From: CAIWHR01 sp963781285
GTDB taxonomy: Bacteria; Pseudomonadota; Gammaproteobacteria; Burkholderiales; Casimicrobiaceae
Length of the DNA stretch: 64,000 nt
Direction: 5' to 3'
Assembly (NCBI GenBank): GCA_963781285.1
Contig: CAWAFI010000005.1
Location: 434,001-498,000 of the forward strand
Positions within the stretch are counted from its first letter, which is position 1; the number at the start of each line of letters is the position of its first letter. Of the stretch, positions 35,852 to 46,420 are shown one piece after another. The notes under the pieces are model-generated. The model was not told where the DNA came from and did not search any database. It saw nothing but the letters and a program-made list of their open reading frames with translations. Position numbers and translations under genes: made by a program.

Positions 35852-35918
35852 TTCGCACGTCCGGACCCCGTTGCGCGGGCCGGCGATGCGAGAACGCCAC
35901 GCCCCCATGCGATCCGAA

Positions 35919-37109
35919 ATGCCCGCCCCGACCGTCGCGCCCGCGGCCCGTGCTGCGTTGCTTCCCGTTTCCGGCACCGGCGCGCCGGCGATTCTCGCGC
36001 TCGCCGACGGCACCGTGTTTCGCGGTGCAGCGATCGGCGCCATGGGCGCTGCAACGGGTGAAGTCGTGTTCAATACCGCGATGACGGGTTACCAGGAAAT
36101 CCTGACCGACCCGTCCTATGCCGGGCAGATCGTCACGCTTACCTATCCGCACATCGGCAACGTCGGCGTGAACGCCGAGGACGTCGAGTCGCGTTGCCCG
36201 TTCGCCGCGGGTCTCGTGATCCGCGACCTGCCACGGCTCTTCTCCAACTTCCGCTCGACCGGCGACCTGCGCGCCTATCTCGCTGCGAACAACATCGTCG
36301 GCATCGCCGACATCGACACGCGCAAGCTGACGAGGATCCTGCGCGAACGGGGTGCGCAAAACGGCTGCGTCCACGCGGCGGCGACAATCGGTGACGCCGA
36401 CGCCGAGCGCGCCGTCGCGCGAGCCCGGGCCGCACCGTCGATGGCCGGGCTGGATCTCGCAAAGGTCGTCAGCTGCTCCGCACCGTACGACTGGACGGCA
36501 ACCACGTGGGCGCTCGGCGAAGGCTATCGGCACCAGGACAAGCTGCGCTTCCACGTCGTCGCCTACGACTACGGGATCAAGCACAACATCCTGCGCATGC
36601 TGGCGGCGCGCGGGTGCCGGCTGACGGTCGTGCCGGCGCAAATGCCGGCCGATGCCGCGCTGGCGCTCAAGCCGGACGGTGTCTTCCTGTCGAACGGTCC
36701 CGGCGACCCCGAGCCCTGCGATTACGCGATCCGCGCCATCCGGACGATCGTCGATTCCGGCATGCCGACGTTCGGGATCTGTCTCGGCCACCAGCTATTG
36801 GGCCTCGCGTCCGGTGCAAAGACGCTCAAGTTGAAATTCGGTCACCACGGCGCGAATCACCCGGTGCTCGACAAGGACACGGGACAGGTGCTGATCACGA
36901 GCCAGAACCACGGCTTCGCGGTCGATCCGCAGACGCTGCCGGCCACGGCGCGGGTGACCCACGTGTCGCTGTTCGACGGCACGCTGCAGGGCATCGCGCG
37001 CACCGATCGGCCGGCGTTCAGCTTCCAGGGCCATCCCGAGGCGAGTCCCGGGCCGCACGACGTCGGGTACCTGTTCGACCGCTTCGTGAAGATGATGGAG
37101 AAGAAGTAG
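35919..37109 (+). CDS. carA: Carbamoyl-phosphate synthase, small (glutaminase) subunit
   Basis: A 396-residue subunit that hydrolyses glutamine and delivers ammonia to CarB for arginine and pyrimidine synthesis. The N-terminal domain starts PAILALADGTVFRGAAIGA, with GYQEILTDPSYAGQIVTLTYPHIGNVG. The class I amidotransferase domain has the nucleophile in GICLGHQLLGLA, with GHHGANHPV and FQGHPEASPGP supplying the His-Glu pair. Several in-frame ATGs lie upstream (35886, 35907); 35919 leaves an extra but short N-terminus. Confidence 0.96.
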   Translation: MPAPTVAPAARAALLPVSGTGAPAILALADGTVFRGAAIGAMGAATGEVVFNTAMTGYQEILTDPSYAGQIVTLTYPHIGNVGVNAEDVESRCPFAAGLVIRDLPRLFSNFRSTGDLRAYLAANNIVGIADIDTRKLTRILRERGAQNGCVHAAATIGDADAERAVARARAAPSMAGLDLAKVVSCSAPYDWTATTWALGEGYRHQDKLRFHVVAYDYGIKHNILRMLAARGCRLTVVPAQMPADAALALKPDGVFLSNGPGDPEPCDYAIRAIRTIVDSGMPTFGICLGHQLLGLASGAKTLKLKFGHHGANHPVLDKDTGQVLITSQNHGFAVDPQTLPATARVTHVSLFDGTLQGIARTDRPAFSFQGHPEASPGPHDVGYLFDRFVKMMEKK

Positions 37110-37111
37110 CG

Positions 37112-40333
<3,222 letters not shown>

Positions 40334-40412
40334 TCGTCAAGTGCGTCAGCCCGGCGATCGAAGCCACGTCGATTAACAGGGACGCAAACGCTTGCCTGGG
40401 ATAGCAGCAACG

Positions 40413-40889
40413 ATGAAAAAATTTCCGATGACGGTCGAGGGCGCGCGGCGCCTCAAGGCCGAACTGCACCGGCTGAAGACGATTGACCGCCCTGCGGTAA
40501 GTGCGGCGCTCGGCGAAGCCCGCTTGCACGGTGATCTGTCCGAGAACGCCGACTACGATGCCGCGAAGGAGCGGCAGGGCTTCATCGAGGGTCGGATCGC
40601 CCAGATCGAACACAGGCTCGCCAGCGCCCAGATCATCGATCCGAAGCATGTCGACGCCCACGGCCGCATTGTGTTCGGCGCGACGGTGGACCTCGAGGAC
40701 GCCAAGACCGGGGACCGTGTGACCTACCAGATCGTCGGGGACGACGAGGCCGATCTCAAGCACGGCAAGATCTCGGTCAGCTCGCCGATCGCCCGTGCAC
40801 TGATCGGCAAGAGCGAAGGCGACACGGCAGAGGTCCAGGCGCCGGGCGGCATTCGCGAGTACGACGTGCTCGCAATCCGCTACGTCTGA
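40413..40889 (+). CDS. greA: Transcription elongation factor GreA
   Basis: A 158-residue factor that rescues backtracked RNA polymerase by stimulating transcript cleavage. The N-terminal coiled coil starts MKKFPMTVEGARRLKAELHRLK, and its tip carries the acidic DLSENADYDAAKERQGFIEGR motif with the catalytic Asp/Glu. The C-terminal FKBP-like domain is VDLEDAKTGDRVTYQIVGDDEAD...GKISVSSPIARALIGKSEGDTAEVQAP. The carB-greA adjacency is typical of betaproteobacteria. Confidence 0.97.
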   Translation: MKKFPMTVEGARRLKAELHRLKTIDRPAVSAALGEARLHGDLSENADYDAAKERQGFIEGRIAQIEHRLASAQIIDPKHVDAHGRIVFGATVDLEDAKTGDRVTYQIVGDDEADLKHGKISVSSPIARALIGKSEGDTAEVQAPGGIREYDVLAIRYV

Positions 40890-40982
40890 CCGTGCCGCGC
40901 AGCTCCGCGTGGGCACGCGACGCGCTGACCGGCGCGCCAACGCGGGCGGCCAGCAGGAGTACAGCGCAGACGCGAAGTCGTC

Positions 40983-41462
40983 TCAGCGCGCCTTGCGGCG
41001 ACGCCGGGCGCCCGCGGCGCCGACAGCGCTCGCTGCGGACTTGCCGTGCGGGACGCGAGGGCGTTTGGCCACGGGTAGCGGACGCTTGGGCGTTCGCGGC
41101 AGCGGGGTTCGCGGGCGCCGGCTTTGCGGCGCCTTCTTCGCCGCCGACTTGCCGGCCTTGGCGACAGGCGGTGCCGCGAGGGCGTCTTCCTTCGGCGCGG
41201 GTCGCCATACGACCAGCAGCTTTCCGATGTGCTGCACCGCTGCCGCGTCGAGTTCAGCGCAAATGCGCTCGAGGGTCGCTTCGCGTGCGTAGCGGTCGTC
41301 GCCGGACACCCGGATCTTGATCAGCTCGTGCGCCTTGAGATTGACGTCGATTTCGTGCAGCACCGCCGGCGTAAGGCCGTGCTGTCCGATGGTGACGAAA
41401 GGATGCAAGTGGTGCGCCTTGGCGCGCAGGGCGCGGCGCCCGGCAGGCGAAAGAATTTTCAT
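40983..41462 (-). CDS. yhbY: YhbY family RNA-binding protein (CRM domain)
   Basis: A 159-residue protein. The N-terminal CRM domain (about 95 residues) is MKILSPAGRRALRAKAHHLHPFVTIGQHGLTPAVLHEIDVNLKAHELIKIRV...RICAELDAAAVQHIGKLLVVWRP, including the GxxG-like loop. It associates with pre-50S particles. The remaining 60 residues are a Lys/Arg/Pro/Ala-rich tail not found in E. coli YhbY. A TATACT box ends 6 bp before the ATG, predicting a leaderless mRNA. It is divergent from the alpha/beta hydrolase gene. Confidence 0.92.
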   Translation of the reverse strand: MKILSPAGRRALRAKAHHLHPFVTIGQHGLTPAVLHEIDVNLKAHELIKIRVSGDDRYAREATLERICAELDAAAVQHIGKLLVVWRPAPKEDALAAPPVAKAGKSAAKKAPQSRRPRTPLPRTPKRPLPVAKRPRVPHGKSAASAVGAAGARRRRKAR

Positions 41463-41468
41463 GGTGGC

Positions 41469-41474
41469 AGTATA
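41469..41474 (-). promoter_or_regulatory. -10 box of yhbY
   Basis: TATACT on the minus strand with six bases to the yhbY ATG. The -35 region is poor. A start of transcription at or next to the A of ATG is predicted. Confidence 0.45.
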
Positions 41475-41512
41475 AGACCTGCGCGAGGCGATCGCCGGTC
41501 GGCGCCGTCGCC

Positions 41513-41518
41513 TATAAT
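41513..41518 (+). promoter_or_regulatory. -10 box of the alpha/beta hydrolase gene
   Basis: A perfect TATAAT with five bases to the ATG at 41524, again predicting a leaderless transcript. No -35 match. Confidence 0.45.
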
Positions 41519-41523
41519 CGCCG

Positions 41524-42345
41524 ATGGCGAACGATTCGCCGTCACGATGGCGCACCGGCATGGAATGGCTCATTCTCGTCGCCGCAATCGCGATCGGCGT
41601 CCCGGCCGCGGCATGGCTGGCGCAGGATCGCCTGATCTTCTTTCCGCAGCCCGTCATTTCCACGGCGCACCTGCCCGCGCGTGCCGCGCCATTGGAGGTC
41701 GCAGCGGCCGACGGCACGCGTCTGCGGGGCTGGATCGCGCGGGGCAGCGTCACGCCGGCGCCGACGGTGATCTATTTCGGCGGCAATGCCGAAGAGGTGT
41801 CGTGGACGATCGCCGACGCGCGCTGGCCGCCCGCGTGGACGATCGCGAGTCTCAACTACCGCGGCTACGGCGCGAGCGAAGGCGCGCCGGGCGAGCGTGA
41901 GCTGACGGCGGATGGTGTCGCGATCTACGACGCCGTCGCAGCGCGGGACGACGTCGAGCCGCGCCGCATCGTCGTATTCGGACGCAGCCTCGGGACCGCG
42001 ATTGCGACCCACGTCGCCGCGCAGCGCCCGGTGGCCGGCGTGGTGCTGGTATCGCCGTACGACAGCCTCACTGCACTCGGCAAGGAACACTATCCGTGGC
42101 TGCCGGTGTCGCTTCTGCTGCGGCATCGCTTCGATACGCTCGCCGATGCGTCCCGCAACCGAATGCCGCTGCTGGCCATCGTGGCCGAGTCGGACACGAT
42201 CATTCCGGTCGCCCGCTCGCGCGCGCTCTTCGACGCATGGGCGGGGCCGAAGACGTGGCAGGTGGTGCCGCGAGCGGACCACAATGCGCTTGGCGCGACT
42301 GGTGGATTCTGGGAGGGCGTCGGGCAGTTCCTCGCCGAACGTTGA
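41524..42345 (+). CDS. Alpha/beta hydrolase (membrane-anchored, ABHD/BEM46-like)
   Basis: A 273-residue protein with one N-terminal membrane helix (EWLILVAAIAIGVPAAAWLA) and an alpha/beta hydrolase domain. The oxyanion region is VIYFGGNAEEV, the nucleophile elbow is VFGRSLGTAIATHVAA (G-x-S-x-G), Asp is in VAESDTIIPV and His in PRADHNALG. This is the family of serine hydrolases resembling YfhR/BEM46. Substrate unknown. It is 22 bp upstream of rlmE. Confidence 0.88.
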   Translation: MANDSPSRWRTGMEWLILVAAIAIGVPAAAWLAQDRLIFFPQPVISTAHLPARAAPLEVAAADGTRLRGWIARGSVTPAPTVIYFGGNAEEVSWTIADARWPPAWTIASLNYRGYGASEGAPGERELTADGVAIYDAVAARDDVEPRRIVVFGRSLGTAIATHVAAQRPVAGVVLVSPYDSLTALGKEHYPWLPVSLLLRHRFDTLADASRNRMPLLAIVAESDTIIPVARSRALFDAWAGPKTWQVVPRADHNALGATGGFWEGVGQFLAER

Positions 42346-42367
42346 CCGGCTCAATCGAGCACCTGCG

Positions 42368-43003
42368 ATGGCCCTCCCGAGCAAGAAGAAGCACAAATTC
42401 GTCAAGGCGTGGATGCAGGAGCACGTCAACGACCATTGGGTCAAGGAAGCGACCCGTCTCGGCTATCGCTCGCGCGCCGCCTTCAAGCTGCTCGAGCTCG
42501 GGGAAAAGGACGACCTGTTCCGGCCGGGCATGTGCGTGGTGGATCTCGGTGCCGCGCCGGGCGGTTGGGCGCAGGTGCTGCGCGCGCGGTTGGGACCCGG
42601 TGCCACGATCGTGGCCGTCGACCTGCTGCCGTTCGAAGCAATTCGCGGCGTCACCTCCGTCCAGGGCGATTTTCGCACCGACGAAGGCCTGGCCGGCGTC
42701 GAGGCGGCCCTTGCCGGTCGTCCCGTCGATCTTGTCGTTTCGGACCTCGCCCCCAACCTGTCGGGTGTCGCGGCGGCAGATCAGGCGCGATGGGTACATC
42801 TCGGCGAGTTGGCACTCGAGTTTGCCCGGAAGCGGTTGCAACCTGGCGGCGATCTGGTCGTCAAAGCATTTCAGGGCGAGGGATTCCAGGAGTTCGTGCG
42901 GGCGATGCAGCAGCAATTTGCCAAGGTCCATGTCCGCAAGCCGAAAGCCTCCCGCGATCGGAGCCGCGAGGTCTATCTGGTGGCAAAAGGCCTCAAGCAC
43001 TGA
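42368..43003 (+). CDS. rlmE: 23S rRNA (uridine-2552-2'-O)-methyltransferase RlmE
   Basis: A 211-residue FtsJ/RrmJ methyltransferase. The SAM-binding motif is VVDLGAAPGGWAQVL, with DFRTDEG and VVSDLAPNLSG downstream. The catalytic K-D-K-E residues map to the Lys in RSRAAFKLLEL, Asp in VVSDLAPN, Lys in LVVKAFQG and Glu in REVYLVAKG. The gene order yhbY-rlmE-ftsH matches other betaproteobacteria, here with the hydrolase inserted. Confidence 0.96.
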   Translation: MALPSKKKHKFVKAWMQEHVNDHWVKEATRLGYRSRAAFKLLELGEKDDLFRPGMCVVDLGAAPGGWAQVLRARLGPGATIVAVDLLPFEAIRGVTSVQGDFRTDEGLAGVEAALAGRPVDLVVSDLAPNLSGVAAADQARWVHLGELALEFARKRLQPGGDLVVKAFQGEGFQEFVRAMQQQFAKVHVRKPKASRDRSREVYLVAKGLKH

Positions 43004-43183
43004 GATTGGGTGTTATTTTGATGGAAATCTTGTTTACCGACGAACGACCGGAAGCGGCGAAACTGGCCGCAAGCAGCACGAAGGGCTAGAATTCGAGCTA
43101 CGGCGCATCCGTTTCGGACCGCCGCGTCGTAGATGGGCACAGGGCCCGCGGCCGCCCGGAAAAAGCGCCGCCAGGAGTAACGC

Positions 43184-45067
43184 TTGAACAACCTCTTAAA
43201 GAATGTCGGCATCTGGCTCGTGATCCTGCTGGTCGTCGTGACCGTGGTCAGGCAATTCGATTCGCGGCAGGCACCGAAGGACAACGTGCCGTACTCCGAA
43301 TTCATGGACAAGGCCAAGGCCGGCAACGTCGAATCGGCGACCGTCGAGGGCCGCCGCATCGTCTGGCTCACTGCGGACAAGAAGCGCTTCGTCACGTATG
43401 CGCCGAACGACATCTGGATGGTCGGCGATCTCGTCAAATACGGCGTCAAGGTCGACGCCAAGCCCGACGAGGAACAGAGCTTCCTCGCGCAGGTCTTCAT
43501 CTCGTGGTTCCCGATGCTCCTGCTCATCGGCGTCTGGATCTTCTTCATGCGCCAGATGCAGGGCGGAGGACGCGGCGGCGCGTTCTCGTTCGGCAAGAGC
43601 AAGGCGAAGATGCTGGATGAGTCCAACAACACGGTCACGTTCGCCGACGTCGCCGGCTGTGACGAGGCGAAGGAGGAAGTCGCGGAACTGGTCGAGTTCC
43701 TGCGCGACCCGACGAAATTCCAGAAGCTGGGCGGCCGCATACCGCGTGGCGTGCTGATGGTCGGCAGCCCCGGTACCGGCAAGACGCTGCTCGCCAAGGC
43801 GATCGCCGGCGAAGCGAAAGTTCCGTTCTTCTCCATTTCCGGCTCCGACTTTGTCGAGATGTTCGTCGGCGTGGGCGCGGCGCGCGTGCGCGACATGTTC
43901 GAGCAGGCGAAGAAGAACGCGCCGTGCATCGTGTTCATCGACGAGATCGACGCGGTCGGTCGCCAGCGCGGCGCGGGCTTGGGCGGTGGCAACGACGAGC
44001 GCGAACAGACACTGAACCAGCTGCTGGTGGAAATGGACGGCTTCGAGGGCAATGCCGGTGTGATCGTCATCGCCGCGACCAACCGGCCCGACGTGCTCGA
44101 TCCGGCGCTGATGCGGCCGGGCCGCTTCGACCGCCAGGTCGTCGTCCCGCTGCCCGACATCCGCGGCCGCGAGCAGATCCTGCTCGTCCACATGCGCAAG
44201 GTCCCGATGGCTTCCGACGTGAAGGCGGAGATCATCGCCCGCGGAACGCCAGGCTTCTCCGGCGCCGACCTCGCCAACCTAGTCAATGAGGCCGCGCTCT
44301 TTGCCGCGCGACGCAACAAGCGCCTCGTCGACATGGACGACTTCGAGATGGCGAAGGACAAGATCGTGATGGGCGCCGAGCGGCGCTCGATCGTGATGCC
44401 GGAGGAGGAGCGGCGCAACACCGCATACCACGAGTCGGGCCACGCGATCGTCGCCAGGTTGCTGCCGAAGACGGACCCGGTGCACAAGGTCACGATCATC
44501 CCGCGCGGCCGCGCGCTGGGCGTCACGATGCAGCTCCCCGAGCAGGATCGTTACAGCATGGACCGCAACCACATGCTGAACATGATCGCAGTGCTCTTCG
44601 GCGGGCGTATCTCCGAAGAGATCTTCATGAACCAGATGACCACAGGCGCATCGAACGACTTCGAGCGCGCGACCGAGCTGGCGCGCAACATGGTTACCCG
44701 CTACGGGATGTCGGACTTGCTCGGGCCCATGACCTATGCCGAGAACGAGGGCGAGGTGTTCCTCGGCCGGTCGATCACGACGCACAAGAACGTGTCCGAA
44801 GAGACGATGCGCAAGGTCGACAGCGAGATCCGGAAGATCATCGACCAGCAGTACGCCGTCGCGCGCAAGCTGATCGAGGACAACCGCGACAAGGTCGAGG
44901 CGATGGCGAAGGCGCTGCTCGAGCTGGAGACGATCGACGCCGATCAGATCGAAGACATCATGTCGGGCAAGCCGCCGCGGCCGCCGAAGCCGTCGGGGTC
45001 GGGAACGGCCTCGACACCGGGCACGACCATCGGTCCGGAGACGGCGCCGTCGGCGAATCCGGCCTGA
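43184..45067 (+). CDS. ftsH: ATP-dependent zinc metalloprotease FtsH
   Basis: A 627-residue membrane protease degrading misfolded membrane proteins and short-lived regulators. There are two N-terminal membrane helices (about residues 7-22 and 100-120), a AAA+ domain with Walker A GSPGTGKTLLAKAI, Walker B CIVFIDEIDAVG and SRH region TNRPDVLDPALMRPGRFDRQ, and a peptidase domain with the zinc motif HESGH (HExxH). The C-terminal tail is Pro/Gly-rich. The start is TTG, supported by AGGAG eight bases upstream and the family N-terminus MNNLLKNVGIWLVI. Confidence 0.97.
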   Translation: MNNLLKNVGIWLVILLVVVTVVRQFDSRQAPKDNVPYSEFMDKAKAGNVESATVEGRRIVWLTADKKRFVTYAPNDIWMVGDLVKYGVKVDAKPDEEQSFLAQVFISWFPMLLLIGVWIFFMRQMQGGGRGGAFSFGKSKAKMLDESNNTVTFADVAGCDEAKEEVAELVEFLRDPTKFQKLGGRIPRGVLMVGSPGTGKTLLAKAIAGEAKVPFFSISGSDFVEMFVGVGAARVRDMFEQAKKNAPCIVFIDEIDAVGRQRGAGLGGGNDEREQTLNQLLVEMDGFEGNAGVIVIAATNRPDVLDPALMRPGRFDRQVVVPLPDIRGREQILLVHMRKVPMASDVKAEIIARGTPGFSGADLANLVNEAALFAARRNKRLVDMDDFEMAKDKIVMGAERRSIVMPEEERRNTAYHESGHAIVARLLPKTDPVHKVTIIPRGRALGVTMQLPEQDRYSMDRNHMLNMIAVLFGGRISEEIFMNQMTTGASNDFERATELARNMVTRYGMSDLLGPMTYAENEGEVFLGRSITTHKNVSEETMRKVDSEIRKIIDQQYAVARKLIEDNRDKVEAMAKALLELETIDADQIEDIMSGKPPRPPKPSGSGTASTPGTTIGPETAPSANPA

Positions 45068-45087
45068 GGGCTACGATGAACGGGAGA

Positions 45088-45114
45088 GGGCGTGCATGCG
45101 GGCACGCCCTTTTT
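45088..45114 (+). terminator. Rho-independent terminator after ftsH
   Basis: GGGCGTGC-loop-GCACGCCC (45088-45109) followed by TTTTT. It separates ftsH from folP. Confidence 0.85.
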
Positions 45115-45569
45115 CTTGGTTCGATCGATGCGTGGGTCGACGGCGACTGCCTGTCCGGCGCCCGGGCGCTGCCGGCGCCGACCTGCGGGTCCCCGGCGCG
45201 GCGGCGGTCGCGAACCCAACGTCTCCCTTGCCGCGCCACCCGCGACGGTCGGCGCAGCGCACGGGCGCCTGCCAGGCCTTCGCCGCCTCCCCTCGCGGCG
45301 CATGGCCGACGTGAACGCGCAGGGAGGCGGGATGCAACGGCGCGGTGCGCCGCGGTGACGACGGCGCGTTGTGGCGCAGTCGTGGCAAAGCGGGTGGCTC
45401 GTGTGCGGCCACTGGTGGGTTCAGTGGCCGCCGCGAGCCGGGTACCCGCTCGACGACGTGCATTGCGCCACCACGCGCCAAGTCACCGCCGCGCAACGCG
45501 AGTCAATGCCGAACCGTCGTCTGCCTGCTCCCGAAATTCGGTGCAGAACCTTTTTCACCGAGCCGCGCC
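45115..45569. other. ftsH-folP intergenic region, no recognised gene
   Basis: About 450 bp of GC-rich DNA. Open frames exist on both strands, but their predicted proteins are Arg/Ala/Pro-rich shadows without family features. I see no clear promoter. The interval is large for this compact neighbourhood. Confidence 0.4.
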
Positions 45570-46403
45570 GTGAGCGCAACGCTCCGCTGCGGACCCTTTG
45601 CATTCGATCTCGCGCGCCCGCTCGTGATGGGCATTCTCAACGTCACCCCGGATTCGTTCTACGACGGCGGCCGGCACGCCGATCCCCAGCGTGCGCTGGA
45701 CCGTGCACGGCAGATGCGCGCCGAAGGCGCCGACCTGATCGACATCGGCGGCGAGTCGACGCGCCCCGGGGCGGCGCTGGTGGCGGAAGCCGCCGAAATG
45801 CGGCGCGTGATCCCGCTGATCGAGACGCTGGTCGGCGAAGGCATGACGGTGTCGGTCGACACGATGAAGCCGGCAGTGATGCGCGCGGCGATCGATGCCG
45901 GTGCGGCGATGATCAACGACGTCGGCGCACTGATGGCGCCCGGCGCGTTGGAGACGGTTGCGGCGAGCAGCGCCGGGCTTTGCCTGATGCACATGCAGGG
46001 CGAGCCGCGAACGATGCAGCAGGCGCCGCAGTACGGCGATGTCGTAGCGGAGGTGCACGGCTTCCTCGTCGCGCGGGCGCGGGCCTGCGAGGCGGCCGGC
46101 ATCGTGCGCGAACGAATCGTCGTCGACCCGGGCTTTGGCTTTGGCAAGACGCTGGCGCATAATCTCGCCCTGTTGCGCGCGTTGCCGCAACTCGTGGCGA
46201 CCGGTTATGCTGTGCTGGCCGGACTCTCGCGCAAGTCGTCGCTGGGCCAGATCACCGGCCGTGCGGCGGAAGAGCGCTTGGCCGGGAGTCTCGCTGCGGC
46301 GCTGGCCGCAGCGGCACGCGGCGCGTCGATCTTGCGTGTCCACGATGTACGCGAGACCGTCGATGCGCTGAAGGTGTGGCAGGCGGTAGAGCGCAAGGAT
46401 TGA
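45570..46403 (+). CDS. folP: Dihydropteroate synthase
   Basis: A 277-residue TIM-barrel enzyme joining p-aminobenzoate to dihydropterin pyrophosphate in folate synthesis. Pterin-binding motifs are MGILNVTPDSFYDGG and GADLIDIGGESTRPGA; NDV, DPGFGFGKTLAHNLALLRAL and SRKSSLG follow. The GTG at 45570 (VSATLRCGPFAFDLARPLVMG) fits. The last 113 codons are duplicated at 52713-53054 next to glmM. The two copies differ at 18 of 333 aligned bases and in their final residues (RKD here, RGA there), so this gene's 3' end may be a recombinant allele. Confidence 0.96.
   Translation: MSATLRCGPFAFDLARPLVMGILNVTPDSFYDGGRHADPQRALDRARQMRAEGADLIDIGGESTRPGAALVAEAAEMRRVIPLIETLVGEGMTVSVDTMKPAVMRAAIDAGAAMINDVGALMAPGALETVAASSAGLCLMHMQGEPRTMQQAPQYGDVVAEVHGFLVARARACEAAGIVRERIVVDPGFGFGKTLAHNLALLRALPQLVATGYAVLAGLSRKSSLGQITGRAAEERLAGSLAAALAAAARGASILRVHDVRETVDALKVWQAVERKD
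46062..46394 (+). repeat. Upstream copy of the folP 3'-end duplication
   Basis: These 333 bases align without gaps to 52713-53045 (offset 6651). I count 18 differences: none in the first 120 positions, 18 in the remaining 213. Most are synonymous; five change the protein. Confidence 0.9.
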
Positions 46404-46420
46404 ACACGCAACCACTCGGC

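Noticed and set aside
36506..37111. An open frame continuous with carB extending about 600 bp upstream through carA
   Set aside because: It overlaps the whole amidotransferase half of carA in another frame and has Arg-rich shadow composition. The carB start at 37112 matches the family N-terminus exactly.
45076..45573. A 165-codon plus-strand frame between ftsH and folP
   Set aside because: It begins inside the ftsH terminator hairpin, is Arg/Ala/Pro-rich and shows no family features.
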